A program made the position numbers and the translations under genes. The notes beneath the pieces were generated by a model. The model saw only the letters and a list, made by a program, of their open reading frames with translations. It was not told where the DNA came from and did not search any database. Shown here piece after piece: positions 36,923 to 46,359 of a stretch of DNA of 64,000 nucleotides. The DNA is from Pelagibacterium sediminicola (GTDB lineage Bacteria; Pseudomonadota; Alphaproteobacteria; Rhizobiales; Devosiaceae), in contig NZ_QMEL01000002.1 of the NCBI RefSeq assembly GCF_003390885.1, positions 558,001 through 622,000 on the forward strand. The letters are read 5' to 3'. Position 1 is the stretch's first letter. Each line of letters opens with the position of its first letter.

Positions 36923-37816
36923 TCACACGACCACGATACCTGAATGCTTGGCCTTGTGCTCGGGCTCGACATGGATGGTGACGCGGGCGCCATCTGTTGC
37001 GGCCTTGAGCGCGGCTTCGATCCGGTCGCAGATTTCGTGGGCGGTCTCGACGCTCATTTCTCCCGGCACGACGAGGTGGAACTCGATGAAGGTCGCCGGC
37101 CCCGCCCGCCGGGTGCGGATGTCGTGAGCCTCGATCGCCCCTTCGGCGTTGGTCTGGATGGTCTGGCGCACGGTTTCGAGGTCCTCGGGGGGAAGCGCTG
37201 CGTCCATCAGCCCGCCCACCGAACGCGCCACCAGAAGCGAGCCCGACCACAGGATGTTGAGCCCGACCAGAACGGCGATCAGCGCATCGAGAATCATCCA
37301 GCCCGTCAGCAGCGCAGCGGCCAGCCCCACGATGACCCCGAGCGAGGAGAGCACGTCGGTCCACAAATGATGGCCGTCCGCCTCGATGGCTGGGGAGCGC
37401 AGCTTTCTGCCCTGGCCGATCAGCACCGCGCACCACGCGCCATTGATCGCGGTGGCAGCAAGGACGATGGCGGCGCTTTGCACATCGAGCGCGATCGGGT
37501 GCGGATTGGCGATGGCCTGCCAAGCCTGGTAAAAGATCGCGAGGGCGGCGATGAGGATGAATACACCCTCGAGCACGGCGGAGAAATACTCGGCCTTGTG
37601 ATAGCCATAGGGGAGCGTCGCATCGGCCGGCCGCGCGGCGAGCCGCACCGCGATCAGCGCGGCAAAGGCAGCCACGACATTGACGATGCTTTCGAGCGCA
37701 TCCGAGAGGAGCGCGACCGATCCCGTGATCTCCGCCGCCCAGAATTTGAGCGCAAGAACCACAAGCCCGACAAGGATCGAGCCGATGGCAAGACGGATCG
37801 GGGTAGGTTTGAACAT
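36923..37816 (-). CDS. cation diffusion facilitator family transporter
   Basis: An inner-membrane divalent metal/proton antiporter, 297 residues, with six helices and a cytoplasmic ferredoxin-like C-terminus. The metal-site helices read LLSDALESIVNV (helix 2) and EADGHHLWTDVLSSLGV (helix 5), which give the paired Asp/His residues of zinc-type and broader-specificity CDF proteins. The C-terminus ends EPEHKAKHSGIVVV, a His-containing tail. Zn2+, Mn2+ or Fe2+ are possible substrates. Confidence 0.9.
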   Translation of the reverse strand: MFKPTPIRLAIGSILVGLVVLALKFWAAEITGSVALLSDALESIVNVVAAFAALIAVRLAARPADATLPYGYHKAEYFSAVLEGVFILIAALAIFYQAWQAIANPHPIALDVQSAAIVLAATAINGAWCAVLIGQGRKLRSPAIEADGHHLWTDVLSSLGVIVGLAAALLTGWMILDALIAVLVGLNILWSGSLLVARSVGGLMDAALPPEDLETVRQTIQTNAEGAIEAHDIRTRRAGPATFIEFHLVVPGEMSVETAHEICDRIEAALKAATDGARVTIHVEPEHKAKHSGIVVV

Positions 37817-37903
37817 GACGTCGTCCGCGCGGGAAGCAGGGTGTGAACCTTCCTTACGTGCGCAGGCGCACCTTGTCTATCCCCTTGTTTTTACTTGCAA
37901 ATG

Positions 37904-38596
37904 CTATTGAGAACCAGTTGCATCACCGGGGCTGGATGCAAGCTGGAAACGGGCATGCTCGAGGCTGTCGATTACCGCATGGCACAGCGCCCTGATGTCC
38001 TCGGTGGGGTCGACGAGATCGGGCACCATGACCGTACGCATGCCCGCTGCATGGGCCGCACGAACCCCGGCCAGCGAATCCTCGAACGCCACGCAATGAC
38101 GGGGCGCGGCGCCCAGACGGCGGGCAGCGGTAAGATAGGGTTCGGGGTGCGGCTTGGGGTTACTGACGTCGTCGCGGGTGATGATCGTATCGAAATGCTC
38201 GAGGATTCCGGCGCCGCTCAGATGGGTTTCGGCGTGGGCGCGCCGGGAGGAGGTGGCAACCGCGAGCGGCACCCCTTGCGCACCGAGCGCTGCAAGCAGG
38301 TCCGCGGCACCCGGCTTGAGCGGCACCGGGGACAAGGCCACTTTCCTGTGCATGTGGCTGCGGCACATATCATCGAACAGGGCATAGGGAAAGCTCACCC
38401 CATAGGCCTCGACCAGCAGCTTTTGCGTCGCCTCGTGGGAACTGCCGACAATCGACTTGTGGACGAGGTCGGTCATCTCGAAGCCGAGTTCGGCGCACAC
38501 ATCGAAAACGATGGTGCGGAACACCGCTTCGGTATCGAGCAAGGTGCCGTCCATATCGAAAATGACGGCGTCGAAAGGATCGGAAAAATAGAGCAT
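37904..38596 (-). CDS. HAD-superfamily phosphatase, subfamily IA
   Basis: A 230-residue HAD hydrolase, beta-phosphoglucomutase/phosphatase-like. It has the nucleophile motif FDMDGTLLDTE (first Asp attacks phosphate), the Thr/Ser motif VPLAVATSSRR, and the metal motif CVAFEDSLAGVRAAHAAGM after KPHPEPYL. The start at 38,596 (MLYFSDPFDAV) puts the first motif at the usual position. The substrate cannot be told. It lies in the same direction as lepA, 85 bp away. Confidence 0.9.
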   Translation of the reverse strand: MLYFSDPFDAVIFDMDGTLLDTEAVFRTIVFDVCAELGFEMTDLVHKSIVGSSHEATQKLLVEAYGVSFPYALFDDMCRSHMHRKVALSPVPLKPGAADLLAALGAQGVPLAVATSSRRAHAETHLSGAGILEHFDTIITRDDVSNPKPHPEPYLTAARRLGAAPRHCVAFEDSLAGVRAAHAAGMRTVMVPDLVDPTEDIRALCHAVIDSLEHARFQLASSPGDATGSQ

Positions 38597-38681
38597 GGAT
38601 CGCTGGAAAGGCTTCGGACAGAAGAAGCACTCGTTCCTATCACGCCCGGGCGGAAAGGTTAAGGGCTCCTCCTTTGGGGCG

Positions 38682-40499
38682 TTATTGATCCCCCATCTTG
38701 AGCGCCTTGATAAAGGCCTCTTGCGGGATTTCGACCTTGCCGAACTGGCGCATCTTCTTTTTCCCCTCTTTCTGCTTTTCGAGCAGTTTTCGTTTACGCG
38801 TCGCGTCGCCGCCATAGCATTTGGCAGTCACGTCCTTGCGCAGCGCGCGCACCGTTTCGCGGGCGATGATGCGTCCGCCGATGGCGGCCTGGATGGGGAT
38901 GACGAAGAGGTGGGCGGGAATCAACTCCTTGAGCTTTTCGCACATGATGCGCCCGCGATATTCGGCCTGCGAGCGGTGGACCAGCATCGAAAGCGCGTCG
39001 ACCGGCTCGGCATTGACCAGAATCTGCATCTTGACCAGATCGCCGGGGCGATGGTCGGAGAGCTGGTAGTCAAAGCTCGCATAGCCCTTGGAGATCGATT
39101 TCAGCCGGTCGTAGAAATCGAACACCACCTCGTTCAACGGCAGGTCGTATTCGACCATGGCCCGGTTGCCCACATAGGAGAGGTTGGTCTGGATGCCCCG
39201 CCGCTCCTGGCAGAGCTTTAAAATCGCGCCGAGATAGTCGTCGGGCGTCAGGATCGTCGCCTTGATCCACGGCTCGCGGATTTCGGCGATCTTGACCACC
39301 TCGGGCATGTCGGCGGGGTTATGGAGCTCGATCTGGCTGCCATCGGTCATCTCGATTTCATAGACCACCGAAGGCGCGGTGGTAATGAGGTCGAGATCGA
39401 ATTCGCGCGCCAGCCGCTCCTGGATGATCTCGAGGTGCAGAAGGCCAAGGAACCCGCAGCGGAACCCGAAGCCCAGCGCCGCCGAGGTCTCCATCTCATA
39501 GGAAAAGCTCGCATCGTTCAGCCGCAGCTTGCCCATCGCGGCGCGCAGGTCCTCGAAATCGGAGGCATCGACCGGGAAGAGCCCGCAGAACACTACCGGC
39601 TGGGCAGGCCGGAAGCCGGGGAGCGGCGCGTCGGTCGGCTTTCTGTCATCGGTGATGGTGTCGCCCACATTGGTGTCGGCGACTTCCTTAATGGAGGCGG
39701 TGAAGAACCCGATTTCGCCGGGGCCAAGCTCGCCCACATCGATCAGCTTGGGGGTGAAGACGCCCACCCGGTCGAGCTCATAGGAGGCGCCGGTTGCCAT
39801 CATGCGGATCTTCTGGCCCTTTTTGATGCGCCCGTCGATCACCCGGATAAGCACCACGACGCCGAGATAAAGGTCGTACCAGCTATCGACCAGCAGCGCC
39901 TTCAATGGCGCATTCTCATTGCTCTTGGGGGCGGGCAGGCGCTCGACGATTGCGGCGAGCACCTTGTCGATCCCCAGCCCCGTTTTGGCGGAAATCTCGA
40001 CGGCATCGGACGCGTCGATCCCGATCACGTCCTCGATCTGCTGCTTGACGCGCTCGGGCTCGGCGGCGGGCAGGTCGATCTTGTTCAGGACCGGCACGAT
40101 CTCGTGATTGACCTCGATAGCGTGATAGACATTGGCCAGCGTCTGCGCTTCCACCCCCTGCGCGGCGTCGACCACCAGGAGCGAACCCTCGCAGGCGGCG
40201 AGCGAACGGTTCACCTCATAGGCAAAGTCCACGTGTCCCGGCGTATCGATGAGGTTGAGCACGTAATGCTCGCCATCGGTGTGCTCATATTCGAGCCGCA
40301 CGGTCTGCGCCTTGATGGTGATGCCGCGTTCGCGCTCGATCTCCATGGAATCGAGCACCTGCTCTTTCATCTCGCGCAGGTCGAGCCCGCCCGTCATCTG
40401 GATGAGGCGGTCGGCAAGCGTTGATTTCCCGTGGTCGATATGGGCAACGATCGAGAAATTGCGGATGTGGCTCAAAGGGGTTCTGGACGGCTTTGTCAT
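38682..40499 (-). CDS. lepA: elongation factor 4 (LepA)
   Basis: A ribosome-associated GTPase thought to back-translocate or assist 30S assembly. The 605-residue product has G1 [15 protein letters not shown]2/G3 [12 protein letters not shown] and [18 protein letters not shown], and the LepA-specific C-terminal domain ending in [16 protein letters not shown]. Starting at MTKPSRTPL places the G-domain at the normal position and gives typical length. It is followed by a 218-bp gap before the divergent hydrolase gene. Confidence 0.97.
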   Translation of the reverse strand: MTKPSRTPLSHIRNFSIVAHIDHGKSTLADRLIQMTGGLDLREMKEQVLDSMEIERERGITIKAQTVRLEYEHTDGEHYVLNLIDTPGHVDFAYEVNRSLAACEGSLLVVDAAQGVEAQTLANVYHAIEVNHEIVPVLNKIDLPAAEPERVKQQIEDVIGIDASDAVEISAKTGLGIDKVLAAIVERLPAPKSNENAPLKALLVDSWYDLYLGVVVLIRVIDGRIKKGQKIRMMATGASYELDRVGVFTPKLIDVGELGPGEIGFFTASIKEVADTNVGDTITDDRKPTDAPLPGFRPAQPVVFCGLFPVDASDFEDLRAAMGKLRLNDASFSYEMETSAALGFGFRCGFLGLLHLEIIQERLAREFDLDLITTAPSVVYEIEMTDGSQIELHNPADMPEVVKIAEIREPWIKATILTPDDYLGAILKLCQERRGIQTNLSYVGNRAMVEYDLPLNEVVFDFYDRLKSISKGYASFDYQLSDHRPGDLVKMQILVNAEPVDALSMLVHRSQAEYRGRIMCEKLKELIPAHLFVIPIQAAIGGRIIARETVRALRKDVTAKCYGGDATRKRKLLEKQKEGKKKMRQFGKVEIPQEAFIKALKMGDQ

Positions 40500-40717
40500 G
40501 GCGCCGCTGATAGCAGGAAACCCGGGGCGTTTGGAAGATGGTTTATTACCCCTTAAGCGCGCCCGGCAGCAGGCAGCGCAAATATCATTCCCCCTTTTCC
40601 CGAGCGGCAAGGATGCCGCCGCTACCATCGGGTTTGTCGAATTCCGGACAATCGCCTATATCGGGGGAAAATTCATGGCCACACCGGTTTTACGGCAGGC
40701 ATTGTGATCGGGAACGC

Positions 40718-41521
40718 ATGACCGGGACGGCACGCTTCGAGCGCAGGACCATGACGGGCGACGGTGTCGAGATCGTCTGGTTCGATCATGGCCAGTCGGA
40801 CGGCCGCCCCTTGATGATCGTCCACGGCATGGGCGCGGGGGCCGACCAGTTCGACGCCGACGCACGGTTCTTTGCAGGCCAGGGGTTCCGGGTCATCGTG
40901 CCCGATCTGCGCGGTCATGGCCGCTCGGGGCGGGCGCCCGAGGCGAGCTACACCATCGAGCGCATGGCCCGCGACCTTCTCGAAATCATGGACGATGCCG
41001 GATGTGAGGCGGTCGATTATGTCGGCAATTCGCTGGGCGGCATTTTGGCGCTTTTTCTCGTCAAGGACCATGCCCGACGCTTCCGTACGCTGACGACATT
41101 CGGCACGGCCCCGGCGCTCGGTTTGCCGAGAGTGACACCCTCACTCCTCCCGCTCACCTACCGGTTGATGGGCAAGCGCGCCGTGGGCTGGGTCGCGGCG
41201 CGCGGTACCACCCCGACCGCCGAAGGGCGCGCCATCATCGGCCCCCTTGTGCGGGACTTCGACCCCACCGTTGCGCTGGCCGTGGGGAGAGCCGTGCACC
41301 GCTATGATCTCACCGCCAATGCACTGGGTTTCGAGGGGCCTTATCTCATCATCCGCGGCGCGCGCGACAGCGCGGTCAACCGCGCGCTCGATCCAAAGCT
41401 CAAGGCGCTGGAGCAACGGCCAAACGTCACGGTGGTTCGCATGCAAGGCGCCGGCCATTGCGCCAATCTCGACCGGCCCGATGCGTTCCGCAAAGCGGTT
41501 CTGGAATTTATCGAGAGATAA
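40718..41521 (+). CDS. alpha/beta fold hydrolase
   Basis: A 267-residue hydrolase. It shows the oxyanion segment MIVHGMGAGADQFDADARF, the DLRGHGRSGRAP stretch, the nucleophile elbow VGNSLGGILAL (Ser in GNSLGG), an acid in the IRGARDSAVN loop and the catalytic His in QGAGHCANLDRP. It looks complete, with an esterase, lactonase or C-C hydrolase function possible. It is convergent with engB, whose stop lies 6 bp away. A second in-frame ATG, 11 codons in, is a possible start. Confidence 0.88.
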   Translation: MTGTARFERRTMTGDGVEIVWFDHGQSDGRPLMIVHGMGAGADQFDADARFFAGQGFRVIVPDLRGHGRSGRAPEASYTIERMARDLLEIMDDAGCEAVDYVGNSLGGILALFLVKDHARRFRTLTTFGTAPALGLPRVTPSLLPLTYRLMGKRAVGWVAARGTTPTAEGRAIIGPLVRDFDPTVALAVGRAVHRYDLTANALGFEGPYLIIRGARDSAVNRALDPKLKALEQRPNVTVVRMQGAGHCANLDRPDAFRKAVLEFIER

Positions 41522-41527
41522 AGTCGC

Positions 41528-42157
41528 TCAGCCGTTGCCGATCAGTGCCGCGATCTCGGCGCGCAGGGTGTCGATCCCCTCGCCCTTTTCGCTCGAGGTC
41601 ACGATCAGTTCGGGATGGGCAGCAGGGCGCTTGGCGATGAATTGCGCCGTTGCGGCCAGCACCGCATCGAGCCCCTTTTGCGGCAGCTTGTCGGCCTTGG
41701 TCAGCACCACCTGGTAGGAAACGGCGGCCTTGTCGAGTTCGTTCATCACCGTTGCATCATTGGCCTTGGGCCCGTGGCGCGCATCGACCAGCACGTAGAC
41801 GCGCCGCAAATTGGGGCGCCCGCGCAAAAACTGGTGGATGAGTCTCGTCCATTTCTCGACGACGGGCTTGGGCGCCTTGGCAAACCCGTAGCCGGGCATG
41901 TCGACGATACGGATGCCGCCCTGTTCGGGCGCGAAAAGGTTCAACTCCTGCGTGCGCCCCGGGGTGTTCGAGGTCCGGGCCAGCGCGCGCTGGCCGACCA
42001 GCGCGTTGATGAGCGAGGATTTGCCCACATTGGAGCGCCCGGCGAAGGCCACTTCTATTACGTTATCGGCCGGCAGGTCCGATACGCGCACACACCCCTT
42101 GAGGAACACCCATGGGCGCGCGAACAGCAGGCGGACGGTTTCGGCGGGATCGGTCAT
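41528..42157 (-). CDS. engB: ribosome biogenesis GTPase EngB/YsxC
   Basis: A small Era-like GTPase needed for 50S assembly in many bacteria. The 209-residue product has P-loop [16 protein letters not shown], the switch II Asp-Gly region DMPGYGFAK, the TKADKLP base motif and SSEKGEGI. Its place downstream of yidC in the order rpmH-rnpA-yidC-engB is common in alphaproteobacteria. Start at ATG 42,157 gives the family length. Confidence 0.95.
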   Translation of the reverse strand: MTDPAETVRLLFARPWVFLKGCVRVSDLPADNVIEVAFAGRSNVGKSSLINALVGQRALARTSNTPGRTQELNLFAPEQGGIRIVDMPGYGFAKAPKPVVEKWTRLIHQFLRGRPNLRRVYVLVDARHGPKANDATVMNELDKAAVSYQVVLTKADKLPQKGLDAVLAATAQFIAKRPAAHPELIVTSSEKGEGIDTLRAEIAALIGNG

Positions 42158-42209
42158 GGTGCACCAGAAGCGGGAAAGGCCGGTTTCCCGGCCCTTCCTG
42201 TTGTCTTGA

Positions 42210-44045
42210 TCAATCCGCAGCCTTGGGCTTGCGCTTGAAGCTGTTCTTGATGTTGCCCAGAAGGTCCACCTCCACGCCATGGCGCTTCATGATGACCCAT
42301 TGCTGGATGACCGAAAGGAAGTTGTTCCACGCCCAGTAGATGACCAGCCCCGCCGGGAAGGTCGCAAGCATGAAGGTGAAGATCACCGGCATGAGCGAAA
42401 AGACCATCGCCTGGGTCGGATCGGCCGGGGGCGGGTTGAGCTTCATCTGCACCCACATGGTAACGCCCATGATGAGCGGCCAGATGCCCACCTGCAGGAA
42501 CGGACCGATGACCGGCACGATGGTGGGGTCGTAAGGCAGAAGACCGAACAGGTTGAAGACCGTCGTGGGGTCCTGGGCCGCGAGGTCCTGGATCCAGCCA
42601 AAGAACGGGGCGTGCCGCATTTCGATGGTGACGAAAAGGACCTTGTAGAGCGCAAAGAACACCGGAATCTGGATCAGGACCGGCCAGCAGCCCGAGACCG
42701 GATTGATCTTTTCTTTCTTGTAGAGCTCCATCATCGCCTGTTGCTGGGCGGCGCGGTCGTCCTTGTACTTTTCCTGAATCTCCTTCATCTGCGGCTGCAT
42801 GCGCCGCATATTGGCCATCGAGGCATAGCTCTTGTTGGCAAGGGGGAAGAAGATCGCCTTGATCATCACCGTGACCGCAAGGATGGCGAGCCCGAAATTG
42901 CCCAGGAACTCGTAAAGCAGCCGGATGAGATAGAACATGGGCTTGGTGATGAAGTGGAACCAGCCCCAGTCGATCAGGAGCTCGAACCGGTCGATCCCGT
43001 GGCCCTGCTCATAAGCATCGATGATCGATTCGACCTTGGCGCCGGCAAAAGCGAGGCTCGTGTGCTCGGCGGTGGCACCAGCCGGCACGGCAACCGCCGA
43101 CTGGGAAACGAAATTGGCGCGATAATCATTGCCGTTTCCGGCGCGCGGGGTGTGGAAGAACCGCGCATTGATCGTCTCGTCCTGACCGGGAATGATCGCG
43201 GTCGCCCAGTATTTGTCGGTAAAGCCCAGCCACCCGCCGGTCGCCGCGTAATCGCGCTGGCCGTCCCCTTCGAGATCGCCATAGCTCATCTCGATGAGAT
43301 TGGCATCGCCCAAAACCCCGATAGGGCCTTCGTGCAGGATGAAGAAATTCTGCGTCCGGGGCGTATAGAGCCGCATGATGCGCGAATAGGGATAAAGCGC
43401 GATCTCGGCGGCGCCGGTGTTTTCAACGCTCTGGGTGATGGAGAACATATAGCTCTCATCGAGCGCGATGGTGCGGCGGAAGACAAGACCTTCCCCGTTG
43501 TCCCAGGCAAGGGTCACAGGGGTTTCAGGCGTCAGGGTCTCCCCGGTCTCGAGCGTCCACATGGTCTGGCCGTCCGGCAGCGCGATCGCGCTTCCCGCCG
43601 GGGCCACCCAGCCCTGTTCGAGGAAATAGGGTTCGGGCGAACCGGCCGGGGACAACAGCGTGATGGTGGGGCTGTCGTCGTCGATCGTCTCGCGGTAGCG
43701 CAAAAGATGCAGATCGTCGATCTGCGCCCCCACGAGATTGATCGAGCCGGAAACCGCCGGGGTCCGGATGGGAACGCGGGGGCTGGCGGCCAGCGCGGCA
43801 TCGCGGGTTGCAAAGCTGAGAATGTCGGTCGAAGAGGACGTTGCGGCCCCCGCTCCCGGTTCGCCCTGGGGGGCGGCGATATCGAGCCCGTCGCGCGCCA
43901 CCTCGCCGGCGGCCTGCTGCTCGGCGGCAGTCTCGGCCTGGCGCTGGGCCTGTTCGAGCTGCGGCCCGGCGATGAAGAATTGCCAGCCAAAGAGCACAGC
44001 CATGCTCAGGACGATGGCCAGGATCATATTGCGTTGGTCGTTCAT
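42210..44045 (-). CDS. yidC: membrane protein insertase YidC
   Basis: Inserts and folds inner-membrane proteins with or without SecYEG. The 611-residue product has an N-terminal anchor (about 5-25), a large periplasmic domain (to about 350), and the conserved core with [35 protein letters not shown] and the final helix pair around [16 protein letters not shown], plus a basic C-terminal tail. It overlaps rnpA by four bases. The length is normal for a Gram-negative YidC. Confidence 0.96.
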   Translation of the reverse strand: MNDQRNMILAIVLSMAVLFGWQFFIAGPQLEQAQRQAETAAEQQAAGEVARDGLDIAAPQGEPGAGAATSSSTDILSFATRDAALAASPRVPIRTPAVSGSINLVGAQIDDLHLLRYRETIDDDSPTITLLSPAGSPEPYFLEQGWVAPAGSAIALPDGQTMWTLETGETLTPETPVTLAWDNGEGLVFRRTIALDESYMFSITQSVENTGAAEIALYPYSRIMRLYTPRTQNFFILHEGPIGVLGDANLIEMSYGDLEGDGQRDYAATGGWLGFTDKYWATAIIPGQDETINARFFHTPRAGNGNDYRANFVSQSAVAVPAGATAEHTSLAFAGAKVESIIDAYEQGHGIDRFELLIDWGWFHFITKPMFYLIRLLYEFLGNFGLAILAVTVMIKAIFFPLANKSYASMANMRRMQPQMKEIQEKYKDDRAAQQQAMMELYKKEKINPVSGCWPVLIQIPVFFALYKVLFVTIEMRHAPFFGWIQDLAAQDPTTVFNLFGLLPYDPTIVPVIGPFLQVGIWPLIMGVTMWVQMKLNPPPADPTQAMVFSLMPVIFTFMLATFPAGLVIYWAWNNFLSVIQQWVIMKRHGVEVDLLGNIKNSFKRKPKAAD

Positions 44046-44437
44046 GGCTCTACTTCAACACCCGCTCGGCCCTTGCGTGGTTTATCGGGCCGTTCAACCT
44101 TGTGGATACGCCTTATCGAAGCGGAGAGGTCCTCCACCAGCGCAGCAAAGGGTTCATTTAAGGCCTCGCGCCGCCCGATCAAGACATAATCGTGTCCTGC
44201 GGCAAGCTGGCCGCCGGTTTTTGCGACGGCCGCGCGCAGCCGGCGCCTGATCCTGTTGCGCGCGGGCGCGTTGCCGGTCTTGTTGGTGACCGTGAACCCC
44301 ACGCCCGGGCTGTCTTCTCCGACCCGCACCGCCTGCAACACAAAGCCGCGCCTGGCAACTTTCGTGCCCCGCGCGGCTTTAAGGAACTGCGCCCGCTTTT
44401 TGAGGCGTCTTAACGGTAATGCCGGGGTGTCCGGCAC
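44042..44437 (-). CDS. rnpA: ribonuclease P protein component
   Basis: The protein subunit of RNase P, which matures tRNA 5' ends. The 131-residue basic protein has the RNR signature ARNRIRRRLRAA, upstream of HDYVLIGR, and starts with LRRLKKRAQFLKA, the core N-terminal element. The proline- and lysine-rich tail after about 110 is an extension. It lies 11 bp after rpmH, the usual order. Confidence 0.94.
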   Translation of the reverse strand: MPDTPALPLRRLKKRAQFLKAARGTKVARRGFVLQAVRVGEDSPGVGFTVTNKTGNAPARNRIRRRLRAAVAKTGGQLAAGHDYVLIGRREALNEPFAALVEDLSASIRRIHKVERPDKPRKGRAGVEVEP

Positions 44438-44448
44438 GGCGCCGACAA

Positions 44449-44583
44449 TTACGCCGAAAGCTGGCTGCGGCCCTTCGCACGGCGGCGGGCCAGGATGATG
44501 CGGCCGTTCTTAGTGGCCATGCGGGCCCGGAAACCGTGGCGGCGCTTGCGAACAAGATTGCTCGGCTGGAAAGTACGCTTCAT
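44449..44583 (-). CDS. rpmH: 50S ribosomal protein L34
   Basis: This 44-residue gene begins [20 protein letters not shown] and ends [12 protein letters not shown], a perfect L34 layout. It is easily missed for its size. The gene leads the rpmH-rnpA-yidC-engB cluster on the minus strand and follows a strong promoter at 44,708-44,736. Confidence 0.97.
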   Translation of the reverse strand: MKRTFQPSNLVRKRRHGFRARMATKNGRIILARRRAKGRSQLSA

Positions 44584-44911
44584 GGGTCTTTACCGCGCGC
44601 GCCGGCGCGATCCTCTTGATAAAAAACTTGCGTTGGTCTTTTTCGACCGCTTCGGTCCACCAAAGAGCAAAGGCATGACGCCCGCTGCCATGGCAAAGGT
44701 TGGGCGGCTTATAGGTAAAAGGGAACCTCAAGTCAATCGAGCAGATGGCCTGCGCACCGATCAGGCCCCGACTGGTCAGCCCCGGCGATCTACGCTAGAT
44801 AATTTGAGGTTCTGATGGAAACGGATGACGTTCTGGCTTCAGTCGTGACCCGGAACGGTTTGCAATGATCCCAATTTCAAGAGCGGCGCGTCGAGGGGGC
44901 CGGAAGAACGA
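44584..44911. other. leader region of rpmH and divergent gap
   Basis: A 328-bp gap without a gene between the rpmH start and the divergent flavoprotein gene. The rpmH-proximal part is AT-richer and forms the mRNA leader of about 120 bases. I see no DnaA-box cluster or origin signal in it. Confidence 0.6.
44708..44736 (-). promoter_or_regulatory. sigma-70 type promoter of rpmH
   Basis: Read on the minus strand, TTGACT (44,731-44,736) and TATAAG (44,708-44,713) are separated by exactly 17 bp. It is the best consensus-like promoter in the window. It lies about 125 bp before the rpmH start, as expected for a highly expressed ribosomal protein operon. Confidence 0.75.
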
Positions 44912-46336
44912 GTGGCAGTTGCGGAAAAATTCGACCTGTGCGTGATCGGCGCGGGTCCGGCCGGGCTTGCCGCCGCCGAAAAGGGGCTCGCGCTCGGCAA
45001 GACGGTGGCGATCGTTGAGGCCGTCGAGATGGGCGGGGTGGCGCTCAACTGGGGCGCCCTGCCCGCCATGGCGCTCGCTGCCTCGGCGCGCCGCGCCCTC
45101 GATATCCGCAACGCCGCCGAGTTCGGCATCGGGGCTGACGCCCCGCGCATCAATTTTTCGCGCCTCAACGCCCATATCAAAACGCTGATCGAGGAAGCCC
45201 GGCCGCAAAGCTCGGCTGAAAGGCTGGCGGCGCTGGGCGCCGAGATCATCCGCCAGCCCGCGATCTTTACGGGACGGGCAGCCATTATGGCGGGCGAACG
45301 GCGGATCGGGGCGAAAAAATTCATCCTCGCCACCGGCTCGCGCCCCTTCGTGCCCGAAATCCCCGGTCTCGATACGGTCGCCTTTCTCACCCCGGAAACC
45401 GTTTTCGAGATCACCCGCCGCCCCGGCCATCTCATCGTCATCGGCGCGGGAGCGACGGGCCTGATGCTGGCGCAGGCCCACCGGCGGCTGGGCAGCGCGG
45501 TAACCGTCATCGACATGCTGGTCCCGCTCGGGGACGAAGATCCCGAACTGGCCGGCCTGCTCACCGCCCGGCTGGAAGAAGAAGGGATCGAGATCATCGC
45601 CAATAGCGGCATCGTCTCAGTGGGTGGCGAAGAAAACAACATCGCGGTGATCGTCAGGACCGGCCCCGAGGAGCGCAGCATAGAGGGCACCCATCTGCTG
45701 GTCGCGACCGGGCGGACCTCGAACCTCGATACCCTCGATCTGGGCAAGGCGCGCGCCCGGGGCGGCGGGAACGGACCGATACTCGACAAAATGGCGCGCA
45801 CCTCCAACCGCCGCATCTATTGCGTGGGCGATGCGGCGGGCACGCGCTCGGTCCACGCCGCGCGCTTCATGGGTGCCTGGACGGCGAACCACGCCGTTGG
45901 GGGCCGGCTTGGCCTTTTGCCCCCCCCGGTGCTGCCCCGGCTCATCGCCACCGACCCTGAAATCACAGCGATCGGCCTCACCGAAGCCCAGGCCCGTGCC
46001 CGCTACAAGGACCGCTTCACGGTTCTCCGCCATGGCTTTGCCGGACTCGACAAGGCCCGTGTCAACCGGCGCGAGGACGGGCACATCAAGCTGCTGGTCA
46101 CCAGCAGGGGCAAGATCGTGGGGGCAGGGCTATGCGGCGAGGGCACGGGCGAGATTGCGGGGATATTGGGGCTGGCGATGGCGCAGGGGCTGACGCTGTT
46201 TGACCTCGAAAACCTCCTTGCCCCCTACCCGGCCCTCTCCGAGATCGTGCCACGCATGGCCGCCCAATACGCCTCGACCCACCGGCAGCCACCCTTCTGG
46301 CGAGCTGTCGGGGCGCTTAAGCGTTTGTTGCCATAG
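44912..46336 (+). CDS. dihydrolipoamide dehydrogenase-like flavoprotein lacking active-site cysteines
   Basis: A two-dinucleotide-binding flavoprotein of 474 residues. FAD binding is seen in CVIGAGPAGLAAAEKGLALG and NAD binding in HLIVIGAGATGLMLAQ; the second FAD motif is IYCVGDAAGTRSV, and the C-terminal dimerisation domain is present. The redox-active disulfide site, usually G-G-T-C-x4-G-C-x-P, reads GGVALNWGALP: both cysteines are gone. The active-site His-Pro region reads YPALSE instead of HPTLSE. Thus it cannot act as a normal lipoamide dehydrogenase. The start codon is GTG. It is followed by an orphan kinase 24 bp on. Confidence 0.87.
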   Translation: MAVAEKFDLCVIGAGPAGLAAAEKGLALGKTVAIVEAVEMGGVALNWGALPAMALAASARRALDIRNAAEFGIGADAPRINFSRLNAHIKTLIEEARPQSSAERLAALGAEIIRQPAIFTGRAAIMAGERRIGAKKFILATGSRPFVPEIPGLDTVAFLTPETVFEITRRPGHLIVIGAGATGLMLAQAHRRLGSAVTVIDMLVPLGDEDPELAGLLTARLEEEGIEIIANSGIVSVGGEENNIAVIVRTGPEERSIEGTHLLVATGRTSNLDTLDLGKARARGGGNGPILDKMARTSNRRIYCVGDAAGTRSVHAARFMGAWTANHAVGGRLGLLPPPVLPRLIATDPEITAIGLTEAQARARYKDRFTVLRHGFAGLDKARVNRREDGHIKLLVTSRGKIVGAGLCGEGTGEIAGILGLAMAQGLTLFDLENLLAPYPALSEIVPRMAAQYASTHRQPPFWRAVGALKRLLP

Positions 46337-46359
46337 AAAAAATCCCCCTATAGGCTTTC

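Noticed and set aside
44584-44911. Chromosomal replication origin next to rpmH
   Set aside because: rpmH-rnpA can flank dnaA/oriC in some bacteria, but no dnaA gene and no DnaA-box cluster is seen here.
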